Positions 54,912 to 64,000 of a stretch of 64,000 nt of DNA are shown here, one piece after another. Made by a program: the position numbers and the translations under genes. The stretch's first letter is position 1, and each line of letters starts with the position of its first letter. The stretch lies in assembly GCF_039905635.1 (NCBI RefSeq), contig NZ_CP157000.1, positions 2,232,001 through 2,296,000 on the forward strand, in the 5' to 3' direction. Under the pieces are notes generated by a model that saw nothing but the letters and a program-made list of their open reading frames with translations, was not told the origin of the DNA and did no database searches. The DNA is from Microbacterium sp. ProA8 (GTDB lineage Bacteria > Actinomycetota > Actinomycetes > Actinomycetales > Microbacteriaceae).

Positions 54912-56180
54912 TCAGGCGCTCTTGCGCTTCTCCCGCAGGACGAAGGTGGGCGCCGCGCCCTCTTCGACGGCGGCCCGGGTCACGATGACCTTGTCCACGT
55001 CGTCGGTCGAGGGGATGTCGAACATGATCGGGCCGAGGACGTCCTCGAGGATCGCCCGCAGGCCGCGCGCACCGGTCTTGCGTGCCACCGCCAGATCGGC
55101 GATGGCTTCGAGCGCTTCGCGGTCGAACTCGAGCGCGACGCCGTCGAGTTCGAACATGCGGTGGTACTGCTTCACGAGCGCGTTCTTCGGCTCGGTCAGG
55201 ATCTCCATGAGCGCTTCGCGGTCGAGCGGAGAGACCGACGCCACGACGGGCAGCCGGCCGATGAACTCGGGGATCAGGCCGAACTTGTGCAGGTCTTCGG
55301 GCTGCACATCGCCGAACAGGTTGAGGTCTTCGTCCTTGCGGTGTAGCGAGGCGCCGAAGCCGACGCCGTGCTTGCCGACGCGCGACGAGATGATGTCTTC
55401 CAGCCCGGCGAAGGCACCGGCCACGATGAACAGCACGTTCGTCGTGTCGATCTGGATGAACTCCTGGTGCGGGTGCTTGCGACCGCCCTGCGGCGGCACG
55501 GAGGCGACGGTGCCCTCGAGGATCTTCAGGAGCGCCTGCTGGACGCCCTCGCCCGAGACGTCGCGGGTGATCGACGGGTTCTCGGCCTTGCGGGCGATCT
55601 TGTCGACCTCGTCGATGTAGATGATGCCGGTCTCGGCGCGCTTGGTGTCGAAGTCGGCGGCCTGCAGGAGCTTGAGGAGGATGTTCTCGACGTCCTCGCC
55701 GACATATCCCGCCTCGGTCAATGCGGTCGCGTCCGCGACGGCGAACGGGACGTTGAGGCGCTTGGCCAGCGTCTGTGCGAGATACGTCTTGCCGCAGCCT
55801 GTGGGCCCCAGCAGGAGGATGTTGCTCTTGGCGAGCTCGATCTCGTCGGCGCGCTGCTCGGCGGACTGGATCGTGCCGTGTGCGCGCACGCGCTTGTAGT
55901 GGTTGTACACCGCGACCGACAGCGCGCGCTTGGCATCGGTTTGCCCGACGACGTACTCCTCGAGGAACGCGAAGATCTCGCGCGGCTTGGGGAGGTCGAA
56001 GTCGGCCACGACGCCCGACGAGGACTCGGCCATGCGCTCTTCGATGATCTCGTTGCAGAGCTCGACGCACTCGTCGCAGATGTAGACGCCCGGCCCGGCG
56101 ATCAGCTGCTGCACCTGCTTCTGGCTCTTGCCGCAGAAGGAGCATTTGAACAAGTCGGCGCTTTCACCGATGCGTGCCAT
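54912..56180 (-). CDS. clpX: ATP-dependent Clp protease ATP-binding subunit ClpX
   Basis: 422 residues. N-terminal zinc-binding domain ([15 protein letters not shown]), AAA+ module with Walker A GPTGCGKT, pore loop GYVGED, Walker [11 protein letters not shown], sensor segments and IGF-type region (here EFIGRLP), C-terminal MFDIPS. Unfolds substrates and feeds them to ClpP1P2. ATG 56180 has GAGGAG upstream. It follows clpP1-clpP2 but after a strong hairpin, so it likely has its own promoter too. Confidence 0.98.
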   Translation of the reverse strand: MARIGESADLFKCSFCGKSQKQVQQLIAGPGVYICDECVELCNEIIEERMAESSSGVVADFDLPKPREIFAFLEEYVVGQTDAKRALSVAVYNHYKRVRAHGTIQSAEQRADEIELAKSNILLLGPTGCGKTYLAQTLAKRLNVPFAVADATALTEAGYVGEDVENILLKLLQAADFDTKRAETGIIYIDEVDKIARKAENPSITRDVSGEGVQQALLKILEGTVASVPPQGGRKHPHQEFIQIDTTNVLFIVAGAFAGLEDIISSRVGKHGVGFGASLHRKDEDLNLFGDVQPEDLHKFGLIPEFIGRLPVVASVSPLDREALMEILTEPKNALVKQYHRMFELDGVALEFDREALEAIADLAVARKTGARGLRAILEDVLGPIMFDIPSTDDVDKVIVTRAAVEEGAAPTFVLREKRKSA

Positions 56181-56324
56181 GCCGCTCCTCCTCGTGACGT
56201 CGGGGCAAGCCCCCCAGCTGTTCTCCGAGCCTAATAGCTGTCGCCGACATGCGGCGGCATTGCGACGCACGTTGTGGAATCGGCGGTTTCGCGGTCAGCG
56301 GACGCCGCCGACGGACCGCACGAC

Positions 56325-56363
56325 GACGCCCCGCCGCCCGGGAAGTCCGGGCGGCGGGGCGTC
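56325..56363 (-). terminator. Strong hairpin between clpP2 and clpX
   Basis: A perfect 17-bp stem, starting GACGCCCCGCC, with loop GAAGT, located 28 bases after the clpP2 stop. It should cut most readthrough into clpX. Confidence 0.8.
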
Positions 56364-56390
56364 AGAGCATCCGCCGGTGCTGCCGAGCGA

Positions 56391-57068
56391 CTACTTGGTC
56401 AGCGCCTGCTGGCCGCGCTTGCGCGTGGTGAGCACCTGGTCGACGAGGCCGTACACGACGCTCTCCTCGGCGGAGAGGATCTTGTCGCGGTCGATGTCCT
56501 TGTTGACCTCTTCCTGCGTCTTGTTGGAGTGCTTCGCGAGCGTCTCTTCGAGCCAGGTCCGCATGCGGAGGATCTCCGCGGCCTGGATCTCGATGTCGGA
56601 CGCCTGACCGTGCCCGGCCTCGCCGACGGCGGGCTGGTGGATCAGGATGCGCGCGTTCGGCAGCGCGAGGCGCTTGCCGGGCGCACCGGCGGCCAGCAGC
56701 ACGGCTGCGGCCGAGGCCGCCTGACCGAGCACGACCGTCTGGATCTGCGGCGACACGTACTGCATGGTGTCGTAGATCGCCGTCATCGCCGTGAACGAGC
56801 CGCCGGGCGAGTTGATGTACATGATGATGTCGCGGTCGGGGTCCTGGCTCTCGAGCACGAGGAGCTGGGCCATGACGTCATCCGCCGAGGCGTCGTCGAC
56901 CTGGACGCCCAGGAAGATGACGCGGTCCTCGAAGAGCTTGTTGTACGGGTCCTGGCGCTTGTAGCCGTAGGCCGTGCGCTCCTCGAACTGCGGCAGGATG
57001 TAGCGGCTGCCGGGCATCTGGAGGCCCTGCGGGGCCTGGGCTGCTCCGCCGAAGGTGGGGGTCTGCAT
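56391..57068 (-). CDS. clpP2: ATP-dependent Clp protease proteolytic subunit (ClpP2)
   Basis: 225 residues. The N-terminal FEERTAYGYKRQDPYNKLFE is the ClpP2 hallmark in actinobacteria. Catalytic triad Ser119 (GQAASAAA), His144 (IHQP) and Asp195 (DIDRD). Forms a mixed P1P2 tetradecamer with the neighbour's product. It follows clpP1 after 32 bases. Confidence 0.97.
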   Translation of the reverse strand: MQTPTFGGAAQAPQGLQMPGSRYILPQFEERTAYGYKRQDPYNKLFEDRVIFLGVQVDDASADDVMAQLLVLESQDPDRDIIMYINSPGGSFTAMTAIYDTMQYVSPQIQTVVLGQAASAAAVLLAAGAPGKRLALPNARILIHQPAVGEAGHGQASDIEIQAAEILRMRTWLEETLAKHSNKTQEEVNKDIDRDKILSAEESVVYGLVDQVLTTRKRGQQALTK

Positions 57069-57100
57069 TCGGGTTCTCTCTCTTTCGCCTTCGGGTGCCG

Positions 57101-57694
57101 TCAGCTCGCGGATACGGCGGTGCCGCCGCCGCCGATGACGTCGAGTGCCGAGTCGCGGATGTGGTCGACGAAGCCGTACTCGAGTGCCTCCGGGGCGGTG
57201 AACCAGCGGTCGCGGTCGCCGTCGGCGTTGATCTGCTCGACGGTCTTGCCTGTCTGGGACGCCGTGATCTCGGCGAGGCGCTTCTTCATGTCGAGGATCA
57301 GCTGGGCCTGCGTCTGGATGTCACTCGCGGTGCCGCCGAAGCCGCCGTGCGGCTGGTGCAGCAGCACGCGGGCGTTCGGCGTGATGTAGCGCTTGCCCTT
57401 CGTGCCGGCGGTCAGGAGCAGCTGCCCCATGGACGCCGCCATGCCGATGCCCACCGTCACGATGTCGTTGGGGACGAACTGCATGGTGTCGTAGATCGCC
57501 ATGCCGGCCGTGATCGACCCGCCGGGCGAGTTGATGTAGAGGTAGATGTCCTTCTCGGAATCCTCAGCGGCGAGAAGCAGGATCTTCGCGCAGATCTCGT
57601 TGGCGTTGTCGTCACGCACCTCCGACCCCAGCCAGATGATGCGGTCCTTCAGCAGCCTGTCGAAGACGCTGGTCGCGACAAGTGGTTCGGCCAT
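57101..57694 (-). CDS. clpP1: ATP-dependent Clp protease proteolytic subunit (ClpP1)
   Basis: 197 residues. Catalytic Ser88 (GMAASMGQ), His113 (LLHQPHGG) and Asp162 (GDRDRWF). Begins [20 protein letters not shown], typical of the ClpP1 partner. Translation start has CAGGAG. A TAGATT -10 box lies about 30 bases upstream (57730-57725). Confidence 0.97.
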   Translation of the reverse strand: MAEPLVATSVFDRLLKDRIIWLGSEVRDDNANEICAKILLLAAEDSEKDIYLYINSPGGSITAGMAIYDTMQFVPNDIVTVGIGMAASMGQLLLTAGTKGKRYITPNARVLLHQPHGGFGGTASDIQTQAQLILDMKKRLAEITASQTGKTVEQINADGDRDRWFTAPEALEYGFVDHIRDSALDVIGGGGTAVSAS

Positions 57695-57724
57695 GTGTAC
57701 TCCTGTTTCCTTGGGTCGCCATCG

Positions 57725-57730
57725 AATCTA
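57725..57730 (-). promoter_or_regulatory. -10 box of clpP1-clpP2
   Basis: Minus-strand TAGATT 30 bases before the clpP1 ATG. I see no ClgR-type GTTCGC site that I would defend. Confidence 0.45.
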
Positions 57731-57773
57731 CCGGCGCGTCACGAGCGACCCGCCCGTGTTCGCCCTGGGCAGA

Positions 57774-58265
57774 TCAGGCGGTGCCCGCGCTCAGCTCGTC
57801 GGCGTAGGCGGCGACCGAGCGCGTGTAGCGACTGAGGTGCGGGGCGAGGGTTCGCAGGGCGACGGATGCCGCCTCCCGCTCGCGCCCGAGCGACGCCAGC
57901 GCCAGCGCCAGGAACGCCGATGCCTCGTCGTGCAGGGGCGAAGCGGGCTCGCGGGACAGCTCCGCCCGCAGCATCTCGACCGACTCGTGCGCACGCCCGA
58001 GATTGCGCAGTGTGCTCGCGAGCTGGATCACGGCCCGCGGCCGATGCACGTCGTCCAGTCCGGCGTCGAGGGCGGCGCGATACAGCGGGGCGGCGTCCGC
58101 CTCGAGCCCCGCGGAATCCCGCGCGCCGGCACGCTCGAACAGCGCGACCGGGTCGCCGACCGGCCGCTCGACCGCAAGGGCGTCGATCCGCTCGACCCGG
58201 GATTCGTCGCTGAGCGCGTCATCGTTCCAGACGGCCTCGATACGCGCGGCCCAGTCGTCGTGCAC
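57774..58265 (-). CDS. Small TPR-repeat protein
   Basis: 163 residues. TPR-like helices: APLYRAALDAGL, RAVIQLASTLRNLGRAHESVEML and ASAFLALALASLGREREAASVAL. Such short TPR proteins often lie near tig/clp genes in actinobacteria, but a partner is not known. Separated from tig by a hairpin terminator; has a GAGGAA-type ribosome site. Confidence 0.85.
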   Translation of the reverse strand: MHDDWAARIEAVWNDDALSDESRVERIDALAVERPVGDPVALFERAGARDSAGLEADAAPLYRAALDAGLDDVHRPRAVIQLASTLRNLGRAHESVEMLRAELSREPASPLHDEASAFLALALASLGREREAASVALRTLAPHLSRYTRSVAAYADELSAGTA

Positions 58266-58285
58266 GGTTCCTCCTCGATGAAGAA

Positions 58286-58313
58286 GGGGACGGATGCCGC
58301 GGCATCCGTCCCC
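58286..58313 (-). terminator. 28-bp perfect palindrome after tig
   Basis: GGGGACGGATGCCG (58286-58299) followed at once by its exact complement. It lies 21 bases past the tig stop and before the TPR gene. The core GGACGGATGCCG is the same as in the terminator at 45276. Confidence 0.75.
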
Positions 58314-58334
58314 CGATCACTGCAGTCGCAGCGA

Positions 58335-59858
58335 TTACTCCTTGTCGGCAGCGGCCTTCTTGGCCGGAGCCTTCTTGGCCGGGGCCTTCTTCGCAGCCGG
58401 CTTCTCGGCCGGCGCCGCGTCGGCGTCGGCGTCGGCCTTCTTGGCGGCGGGCTTGCGGGCGGGCGCCTTCTTCGCAGGCGCCGCGGCTTCTTCAGCCTCG
58501 ATCACGGCGTCGGCGTCGGCTGCGGCATCCGCGATCTCCTGCGCCTCCTCGACGACGTCTTCCTCGTCGGCGGCCTCGTCCTCGGTGGCGACGAAGCCGC
58601 TGAGGTCGACCGGGTTGCCGTTGGTGTCGACGACGGTGACCTTGCCGAGCGCGACGGCCAGGGCCTTGTTGCGGGCGACCTCGCCGATCATGGCGGGCAG
58701 CTGGTTGCCCTCCTGCAGTGCGTTCACGAACTCCTGCGGAGCCATGCCGTACTGGGCGGCGGACTGCACGAGGTACTGCGTGAGCTCGTCCTGCGACACC
58801 TGGACGTTGACCGTCTCGGCGATCTTGTCGAGCAGCATCTGCGTCTTGAACTGCTTCTCGCTGGCCTCGGCGACCTCGGCGCGGTGCACGTCGTCCTCGA
58901 GGCGGCCTTCGCCCTCGAGGTGGTTGTGCACCTCGTCCTCGATGAGCTGCGGCGGCACGGGGATCTCGACCTTCTCGAGCAGCACCTCGATGAGCTTGTC
59001 GCGCGCGGCGGAGCCCTGCGAGAAGGCGCCCTGCTGACCGACGCGCTCCTTGAGGCTGTCGCGCAGCTCGGCGATGGTGTCGAACTCGCTCGCGATCTGA
59101 GCGAAGTCGTCGTCGGCCTCGGGAAGCTCGCGCTCCTTGACGGCCTTGACGGTCACCGAGACCTCGGCCTCGTCGCCGGCGTGGTCGCCGCCGACGAGCT
59201 TCGAGCGGAACGTGGTGTCCTCACCGGCGGTGAGCGACTCGATGGCCTCGTCGATGCCCTCAAGGAGCTCGCCGGAGCCGACCTCGTAGGACACGCCCTC
59301 GGCGCGGTCGATCTCGGCGTCGTCGATGGTCGCGACGAGGTCCAGCTCGACGAAGTCGCCGGTGGCCGCGGGGCGGTCGACCGTGACGAGCGTGCCGAAG
59401 CGGGCGCGCAGACGGTCGAGCTCTTCGTCGATGGCGGCCTCGTCGACCTCGATGGCGTCGACCTCGACGGTCGTGCCCTCGAACGCGGGCAGGTCGAACT
59501 CGGGGCGCACGTCGACCTCGACGGTGACCTCGAGGTCGCCCGAGAAGTCCTTCTCGTTCGGCCACTCGGTGACCTCGGCCGACGGGCGGCCGAGCACGCG
59601 CAGCTCGTGCGACGCGGCGGCCTCACGGTAGAACGTGTCGAGGCCTTCGCTGACGGCGTGCTCCAGCACCGCGACGCGGCCGATGCGCTGGTCGATGATC
59701 GGAGCGGGCACCTTGCCCTTGCGGAAGCCGGGGATCTGCACGTCCTGCGCGATGTGCTCGTACGCGTGCTTGATCGACGGCTTGAGCTCGTCGGGGCTGA
59801 CCGTGATGTGCAGCTTCACCCGGGTCGGGCTGAGCTTCTCGACGGTGCTGTTCACCAT
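58335..59858 (-). CDS. tig: Trigger factor
   Basis: 507 residues; ribosome-bound chaperone and prolyl isomerase. The ribosome-docking loop GFRKGKVP (44-51), a central PPIase domain ([16 protein letters not shown]) and the C-terminal chaperone domain are present. After about residue 430 comes a long acidic then Lys/Ala/Pro-repeat tail ([15 protein letters not shown]), common in actinobacteria. ATG has GAGGAGA upstream. Confidence 0.97.
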   Translation of the reverse strand: MVNSTVEKLSPTRVKLHITVSPDELKPSIKHAYEHIAQDVQIPGFRKGKVPAPIIDQRIGRVAVLEHAVSEGLDTFYREAAASHELRVLGRPSAEVTEWPNEKDFSGDLEVTVEVDVRPEFDLPAFEGTTVEVDAIEVDEAAIDEELDRLRARFGTLVTVDRPAATGDFVELDLVATIDDAEIDRAEGVSYEVGSGELLEGIDEAIESLTAGEDTTFRSKLVGGDHAGDEAEVSVTVKAVKERELPEADDDFAQIASEFDTIAELRDSLKERVGQQGAFSQGSAARDKLIEVLLEKVEIPVPPQLIEDEVHNHLEGEGRLEDDVHRAEVAEASEKQFKTQMLLDKIAETVNVQVSQDELTQYLVQSAAQYGMAPQEFVNALQEGNQLPAMIGEVARNKALAVALGKVTVVDTNGNPVDLSGFVATEDEAADEEDVVEEAQEIADAAADADAVIEAEEAAAPAKKAPARKPAAKKADADADAAPAEKPAAKKAPAKKAPAKKAAADKE

Positions 59859-59938
59859 GCCTGTACTTCTCCTCTATCGGACCGCGCGAGGACGCGGCAG
59901 TTGAAGGTCTGGGTTCGGAATTCTGAGGGCCGTGATTG

Positions 59939-60012
59939 TCGGGGCGACAGGATTTGAACCTGCGGCCTCCCGCTCCCAAAGCGGGCGCTCTACCAAGCTG
60001 AGCTACGCCCCG
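59939..60012 (-). tRNA. tRNA-Pro (anticodon TGG)
   Basis: Acceptor CGGGGCG/CGCCCCG, D-arm TAGCTCAGCTTGGTAGAGC, anticodon stem CCCGC/GCGGG with loop TTTGGGA, T-loop TTCAAAT, discriminator A. CCA is not encoded. Confidence 0.97.
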
Positions 60013-60090
60013 GGCGGGTTCGCACGCGTGCGTGCGCCTTTCGGCCCCGAGAAGTCTAGCCGACCCGCCCGGGCCCTACCTGCGCGGGCC

Positions 60091-60468
60091 TCAGATCGAC
60101 TCCACCCAGGCGGCACGCCAGGTGGGCGCCGGGAACGGCTTCGTCCAGTACGCCGTCTCTCTGGCGATGCGACCATCGCGCATCTCGAAGAGGAAGACCG
60201 TCTGATAGGGGTCGCCGTCGCCGTAGTCGAGATCGGCCTCCAGCACCCACAGGTCGCCTTCGCCGTTGAGCCTCCGAGGCGAGATGCTCGGCAGCTGCGG
60301 GAACGCTCCATAGATCGCGCGGCGATTTTCGGCGCCGACGATGCGCTCTCCGGACTGCGGCCAGTCCATCACGGCGTCGTCGTGGAACAGATCGTCCATT
60401 CCACCGATATCGCCGGCGTTGAGCGTCGCGACGAGCGCTTCGACCACCTGCCTGCCCGTGCGTTCCAT
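60091..60468 (-). CDS. NTF2/SnoaL-like protein
   Basis: 125 residues in the cone-shaped NTF2 fold: LVATLNAGDIGGMDDLFHDDAVMDWPQ, then VGAENRRAIY, and VFLFEMRDGRIARETAYW. SnoaL-like proteins include small isomerases and cyclases, but most are of unknown role. Single gene between two tRNA genes. Confidence 0.88.
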   Translation of the reverse strand: MERTGRQVVEALVATLNAGDIGGMDDLFHDDAVMDWPQSGERIVGAENRRAIYGAFPQLPSISPRRLNGEGDLWVLEADLDYGDGDPYQTVFLFEMRDGRIARETAYWTKPFPAPTWRAAWVESI

Positions 60469-60568
60469 CGCCGCGGTCCTTCCCTCAGCCGCGCGTCGGG
60501 ACTGCGGGTCGGAAAAGGTTGACCGCCGGGATGTACTACGATTGAGCGGTGCCTGTTCGCGGGCGCAC

Positions 60569-60639
60569 GGGGATGTAGCTCAATGGTAGAGCCTCAGTCT
60601 TCCAAACTGATGGTGCGGGTTCGATTCCCGTCATCCCCT
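60569..60639 (+). tRNA. tRNA-Gly (anticodon TCC)
   Basis: Acceptor GGGGATG/CATCCCC, D-arm TAGCTCAATGGTAGAGC, anticodon stem TCAGT/ACTGA with loop CTTCCAA, T-loop TTCGATT, discriminator T. CCA is not encoded. Confidence 0.97.
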
Positions 60640-60706
60640 CTCATGCCCCTCGAGACCGGCCGAAGGCCGCCCACGAGGGGCTTTCGTGTGGATGCCGTCC
60701 GAGAGG

Positions 60707-61288
60707 TCATCCCGGCCCATCGCCGGCCCCGAGACTGCGAGCCTGCCGCTCGGATCCTCGGAGGAAGGGCTGGGGACGGAACTTCTCCGGGTGGCTCAAC
60801 CACGAGGCGGCCACGGGAGGAAACTCCATGCGGAGTCGGTGCCGATCCGTTCGGCGCTCCGCCTCATCGGGATCGTCGATGATCGTGTCGATCGCCGTCG
60901 TCAGCCAGTCCGTCAGCACCTCCGCGTTCGGCTCGTCGATCTCGGCGATGATCCCTCGGGCGAGCGGAAGGTAGTGCCGGATGCCGCTGCGCTGCCCGAG
61001 ACCCATGTCCTTGGCTCGCGATGCCCTGTAGGCCTCGAGCGCATCGACCAGTCGCCGCCGCTCCGAACGGCGGATGAGGTCCACGTTCTGGGTGGCCAGC
61101 CGATTCGCAGCCGACGATGCCCGCAGTGCCGCCACTGCCAGCACCGTCGCCACGGCAGCCGAGATGAGCGCGACGACGAGCGCGGTCAGCCCCACCTGCC
61201 CCTGCCTTTCCAGCAGGGTGACGACGACGTCGAGCCGGCAGCCGACGGGATCCAGGCGCTCCTCACAGGCCCCCACGGGGCCAACCAT
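60707..61288 (-). CDS. Single-span membrane protein of unknown function
   Basis: 193 residues from ATG 61288. An N-terminal segment with two Cys (GACEERLDPVGCRLD), a transmembrane helix at about 34-56 (LTALVVALISAAVATVLAVAAL), then a cytoplasmic domain with Arg/Glu-rich helices (IRRSERRRLVDALEAYRAS) and a C-terminal acidic-basic tail. No family recognised. Divergent from the alpha/beta hydrolase gene. The frame is open far upstream, but that is the shadow of the hydrolase gene. Confidence 0.65.
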   Translation of the reverse strand: MVGPVGACEERLDPVGCRLDVVVTLLERQGQVGLTALVVALISAAVATVLAVAALRASSAANRLATQNVDLIRRSERRRLVDALEAYRASRAKDMGLGQRSGIRHYLPLARGIIAEIDEPNAEVLTDWLTTAIDTIIDDPDEAERRTDRHRLRMEFPPVAASWLSHPEKFRPQPFLRGSERQARSLGAGDGPG

Positions 61289-61453
61289 ACTGGCCGGCGC
61301 GGATCGCGCACAGGACGGTGCTGGGAGCGCGGGCGACGGCGGAAGGGGCGGCCGCTGCGGCCTTCCTCCTGTTCCGGCGGTCCGCGCTCTTGCGTCGGGC
61401 GCCGCAGCGGGCAGACTGACAGCAGCACCGTTCCCGCTCTTCCAGGAGGCGTG

Positions 61454-62362
61454 ATGAGCAACCGGAAACCGGCACCCGGTCCGCCACAGCCGCGCAAGCT
61501 GCCGCGCCGGGCGGCATCGAGCCTCACCGAGAAGTGGACGCGCATCGACGACGTCGACGTCTTCTACCGCGAGTCGCCGCGGCCGTCGCGCGATCCCCGC
61601 GTGATGGCGCACGTGCACGGGTTCGGCCTCTCGGGCCGCTACCTGCTGCCGACGGCGGAGATGCTCGCGGAGGAGTTCCACACGTACGTCCCGGACCTCC
61701 CCGGCTTCGGCCGCAGCGGCAAGCGGAGGGACATGCTCGACATCCCGGACCTCGCTCGCGCCGCGCTCGACTTCCTCGACGATCGGGGCGTGGAGAAGGC
61801 GACGCTCGTCGGCAACTCGATGGGATGCCCGGTCATCATCGAGTTCGCGCACCGGTACCCCGAGCGGATCGACCGGGCGGTGCTCGTCTCCCCCGCCGGT
61901 GGCCTCTTCAATCAGCCGCTGCGCCGGGCGATGAAGCAGCTGTCGCAGGACGCCCCCCGAGAGCCGGTCAGGATGGCGCGCGTCGCGGTTCCCGACTACG
62001 TGCGCTTCGGCGTGCCCAGCACGGTGCGCATGTTCCGCTCGCTCACGCAGTATCCGTCTCTCCAGCGGCTGCTCGAGATGCGCATTCCGACGCTCGTCGT
62101 GCTGGGGCAGCGCGACCCGCTGCTGCCGCACGCGCACCGCGTCGACGAGATCGCCAGCCAGACCGACAGCCATGTGCTCGTCGTGATGCTGGAGGGCGCC
62201 GCGCACGCGATCAACTTCAGCCATCCGGGACAGCTGGCGCACGTCATCCGTCTGTTCATGGACGATCTGCCGATCGAGAACGACCCGGCCTGGCCGGGGC
62301 ACGTGCGGCTCTACGAGGTGCACCGCGGCAAGCATCATCCGCCGGCACGGCCGGGCGAGTGA
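61454..62362 (+). CDS. Alpha/beta hydrolase
   Basis: 302 residues. Oxyanion VHGFGLSGRYLLP, GFGRSGKR, nucleophile Ser in LVGNSMGCPVII, acid in GQRDPLLP, and His in GAAHAINFSHP. The mix resembles C-C hydrolases and haloperoxidase/lactonase relatives; substrate unknown. Strong AGGAGG site before ATG 61454. No signal peptide. Confidence 0.92.
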   Translation: MSNRKPAPGPPQPRKLPRRAASSLTEKWTRIDDVDVFYRESPRPSRDPRVMAHVHGFGLSGRYLLPTAEMLAEEFHTYVPDLPGFGRSGKRRDMLDIPDLARAALDFLDDRGVEKATLVGNSMGCPVIIEFAHRYPERIDRAVLVSPAGGLFNQPLRRAMKQLSQDAPREPVRMARVAVPDYVRFGVPSTVRMFRSLTQYPSLQRLLEMRIPTLVVLGQRDPLLPHAHRVDEIASQTDSHVLVVMLEGAAHAINFSHPGQLAHVIRLFMDDLPIENDPAWPGHVRLYEVHRGKHHPPARPGE

Positions 62363-62398
62363 CGCCCGCACCCGCGCACCGCGCGTAAGCGCCCTGCG

Positions 62399-62938
62399 TC
62401 AGACGAGGGGGCGGGCCTCGATGTGCTCCTGCACGTGCGCGAGGTAGTGCTCGGCGTTGCGCAGCAGTCCGGCGCGCTCGTCATCGGTCAGCTTGCGCCG
62501 CACCTTGCCGGGCACGCCGGCGACGAGGGAGCCGTCCGGGATGTCGGATCCCTCGAGCACGACCGCCCCGCCGGCGATGAGGCATCCCGCGCCGATCCTG
62601 GCGCCGTTGAGCACCACCGCGCCCATGCCGATGAGCGACCCGTCGCCGATCGTGCAGCCGTGGACGACGGCGTTGTGCCCGACCGACACGTTCTCTCCGA
62701 TCACGACCGGACTGCCGGCATCGACGTGCACCGACACGTTGTCCTGCAGGTTGCTGTTGGCCCCCACGGTGATCGTGTCGCCGTCGGCGCGGAGCACCGC
62801 GTTGTACCAGACGCTCGCACCCGGACCGAGGGTGACTTCCCCGACGATGCGCGCGCCGGCGGCGACGAACGACGTGGGGTGGAGGTCGGGCGTCCTGCCC
62901 GCGGCGGCGAGGACGGAGGCTTCGGCTGCGATCGTCAT
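62399..62938 (-). CDS. Gamma-carbonic anhydrase-family hexapeptide-repeat protein
   Basis: 179 residues, left-handed beta-helix repeats, with the three zinc-site histidines in NVSVHVD and SVGHNAVVHG, as in YrdA/CaiE/gamma-CA proteins. The activity of most members is unproven. Start overlaps the stop of the acyltransferase gene by four bases (ATGA). Confidence 0.93.
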   Translation of the reverse strand: MTIAAEASVLAAAGRTPDLHPTSFVAAGARIVGEVTLGPGASVWYNAVLRADGDTITVGANSNLQDNVSVHVDAGSPVVIGENVSVGHNAVVHGCTIGDGSLIGMGAVVLNGARIGAGCLIAGGAVVLEGSDIPDGSLVAGVPGKVRRKLTDDERAGLLRNAEHYLAHVQEHIEARPLV

Positions 62939-64000
62939 GACCCGACCCTATTCGCGAGCGCCGCCTCGATGGCCTCGGTGTACCAGGGTGCGAGGCTGTC
63001 GGCGAAGGTGACGGTGAGGTGGTCCTGGTCGCGATAGATGTTCGCTCCGCCCACGACTGGTGCGCACGTGTCCTCCTCGCAGAACACGTCGGTGAAGTCG
63101 AGCAGCGTCACGGCGTCGAGACCGGATGCCGCGTCCCGCAGCGGATCGTCCTCCACGAGCACATCGGAGCGGGCGCCTTCGCACTCCGACGCGTCGCGCG
63201 TACGCAGGCACTTGTTGGGGTCGGTTTCCCAGACCGGGTTGTCGACCACGGTGATGACGGGGATGCCGCGATCGGTCACCGTGCTCCATGCTTCCCGGTA
63301 GCCGGCGACGGCGGCGTCATGGGCCGAGTCGTATCCGGCCGAGGAGTACGGGGTGGTCGCGATCGCCGCGGTGAACACGGCATCGAGGTCGGCATCGTCG
63401 ATCGCGTTCTGGACGCGGTCGCGCCACTCGGTGCACGCCGCGCCGAAGGCGCCGGGCGTCGAGAGCGGTGTCGTGTTCCAGGGGCAGGCGCCCTTGAACC
63501 AGGTCACGAGCTGCCAGCCGTTCTCGTCGGCCATGCGCTGGAACGTCGACAGCAGCTGATATGCGTGGCTGTCCCCCACGAGCGCGACCCTCGGGGCCTC
63601 GGGGTCGTCCGAGCCGAACGTGCACGACACCGGTCGGGCGTCGGTGAGCTGCACGAAGCACTGCGGGTATTCGGGACGGTCGATGCCGGCGAAGCCCGGC
63701 GCCGGCAGGATCTGGTCCCCGAAGTCTGCGTCGGCGCAGGAAGCATCGAGAACGGATGCCGCGCCGAAGCACTCCGGCGGGTTCTGCTGCAGCGTCGCGA
63801 TGTCGCGGGTGCCCTGGTTGTACAGCGGCGCGTTGACGAGCCACGCGGTGCCGGCGACGAGGGCGACGACGATCATCGCCGCGAGCGACGACCACAGTGT
63901 GACGCGCGCGGGCCGCGAGGTGAGCACCTTCCAGCCCCGTGCGGGGTCTTCGACGAAGCGCTTGGTGAGCCACGCGAGCACGAAGCACAGCAGGAGCAGG
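62935..64000 (-). CDS. SGNH-domain acyltransferase (OafA/YrhL-like), C-terminal part cut by window edge
   Basis: The frame is open to the right edge (LLLLCFVLAWLTKRFVEDPARGW), so the N-terminal acyltransferase-3 membrane domain lies outside. Seen here: the last helices of that domain, a further transmembrane helix (TLWSSLAAMIVVALVAGTAW), then an extracellular SGNH domain with ALVGDSHAYQLL (Ser nucleophile) and YRDQDHLTVTFA (Asp/His pair). These enzymes O-acylate cell-wall glycans or exopolysaccharides. Coupled to the gamma-CA gene downstream. Confidence 0.9.
   Translation of the reverse strand, partial: LLLLCFVLAWLTKRFVEDPARGWKVLTSRPARVTLWSSLAAMIVVALVAGTAWLVNAPLYNQGTRDIATLQQNPPECFGAASVLDASCADADFGDQILPAPGFAGIDRPEYPQCFVQLTDARPVSCTFGSDDPEAPRVALVGDSHAYQLLSTFQRMADENGWQLVTWFKGACPWNTTPLSTPGAFGAACTEWRDRVQNAIDDADLDAVFTAAIATTPYSSAGYDSAHDAAVAGYREAWSTVTDRGIPVITVVDNPVWETDPNKCLRTRDASECEGARSDVLVEDDPLRDAASGLDAVTLLDFTDVFCEEDTCAPVVGGANIYRDQDHLTVTFADSLAPWYTEAIEAALANRVGS

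Noticed and set aside
57658..57668. Second copy of the REP-like motif (CCTGTCGAAG)
   Set aside because: It is ordinary clpP1 coding sequence; the palindromic arms are absent.

Overview
The window is about 70% GC, with dense, strongly strand-biased coding and many 4-base ATGA/GTGA gene overlaps. Gene families and order (folC-DUF4233-ndk, rne-rplU-rpmA-obgE-proB, clpP1-clpP2 then clpX, ileS with an actinobacterial T-box) point to an actinobacterium of the Microbacteriaceae, most likely Microbacterium or a close relative. The piece is chromosomal.

Left part (1-16.9 kb): comEC (cut by the window edge), comEA, leuS and pabB run leftward. dedA, an App1-type phosphatase, a SRAP protein and a putative DNA glycosylase run rightward. 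Then come a GH3 lipoprotein, an AidB-like acyl-CoA dehydrogenase coupled to a zinc-ribbon metallopeptidase, a PQQ-type sugar dehydrogenase coupled to a VOC protein, and a histidine kinase/response regulator pair divergent from a VanY-like D,D-carboxypeptidase.

Accessory island (about 17.07-27.07 kb): this is the most unusual region. Four leftward genes are joined almost without gaps: (A) a CHAT protease fused to a P-loop NTPase; (B) a 1508-residue P-loop NTPase with a long helical region and a C-terminal CHAT fold that has lost both catalytic residues; (C) a cytoplasmic HEAGH zinc protease; (D) an astacin-like metzincin without a signal peptide. A two-helix membrane protein with a coiled-coil tail (E) is divergent from A. 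The island ends at tRNA-Ala(GGC), beside an excisionase-like gene and the N-terminal stub of an integrase. An octamer that recurs through the rest of the window is absent from the five-gene block. I read this as a horizontally acquired conflict or defence-type proteolytic system; its function is inferred, not shown.

Middle part (27.1-48.3 kb): housekeeping. tRNA-Ala, rsfS, nadD, proB, obgE, rpmA, rplU, a DUF4031 gene, a glycosyltransferase, rne, a VKOR-family membrane protein, ndk, DUF4233, folC, ileS under a T-box, an MHS-type transporter, and valS with a small downstream gene.

Right part (48.3-64 kb): an ArsR-type regulator operon with an MFS exporter under 14-bp operator-like repeats, an M3 peptidase, an epoxide hydrolase-like protein, a serine hydrolase, clpX, clpP2, clpP1, a TPR protein, tig, tRNA-Pro(TGG), tRNA-Gly(TCC), an NTF2-like protein, an alpha/beta hydrolase, a gamma-carbonic anhydrase and an SGNH acyltransferase cut by the right edge. 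At least twelve genes have a TANNNT -10 box 6-7 bases before the start codon, so leaderless transcription appears common here, and it settles several start codons.
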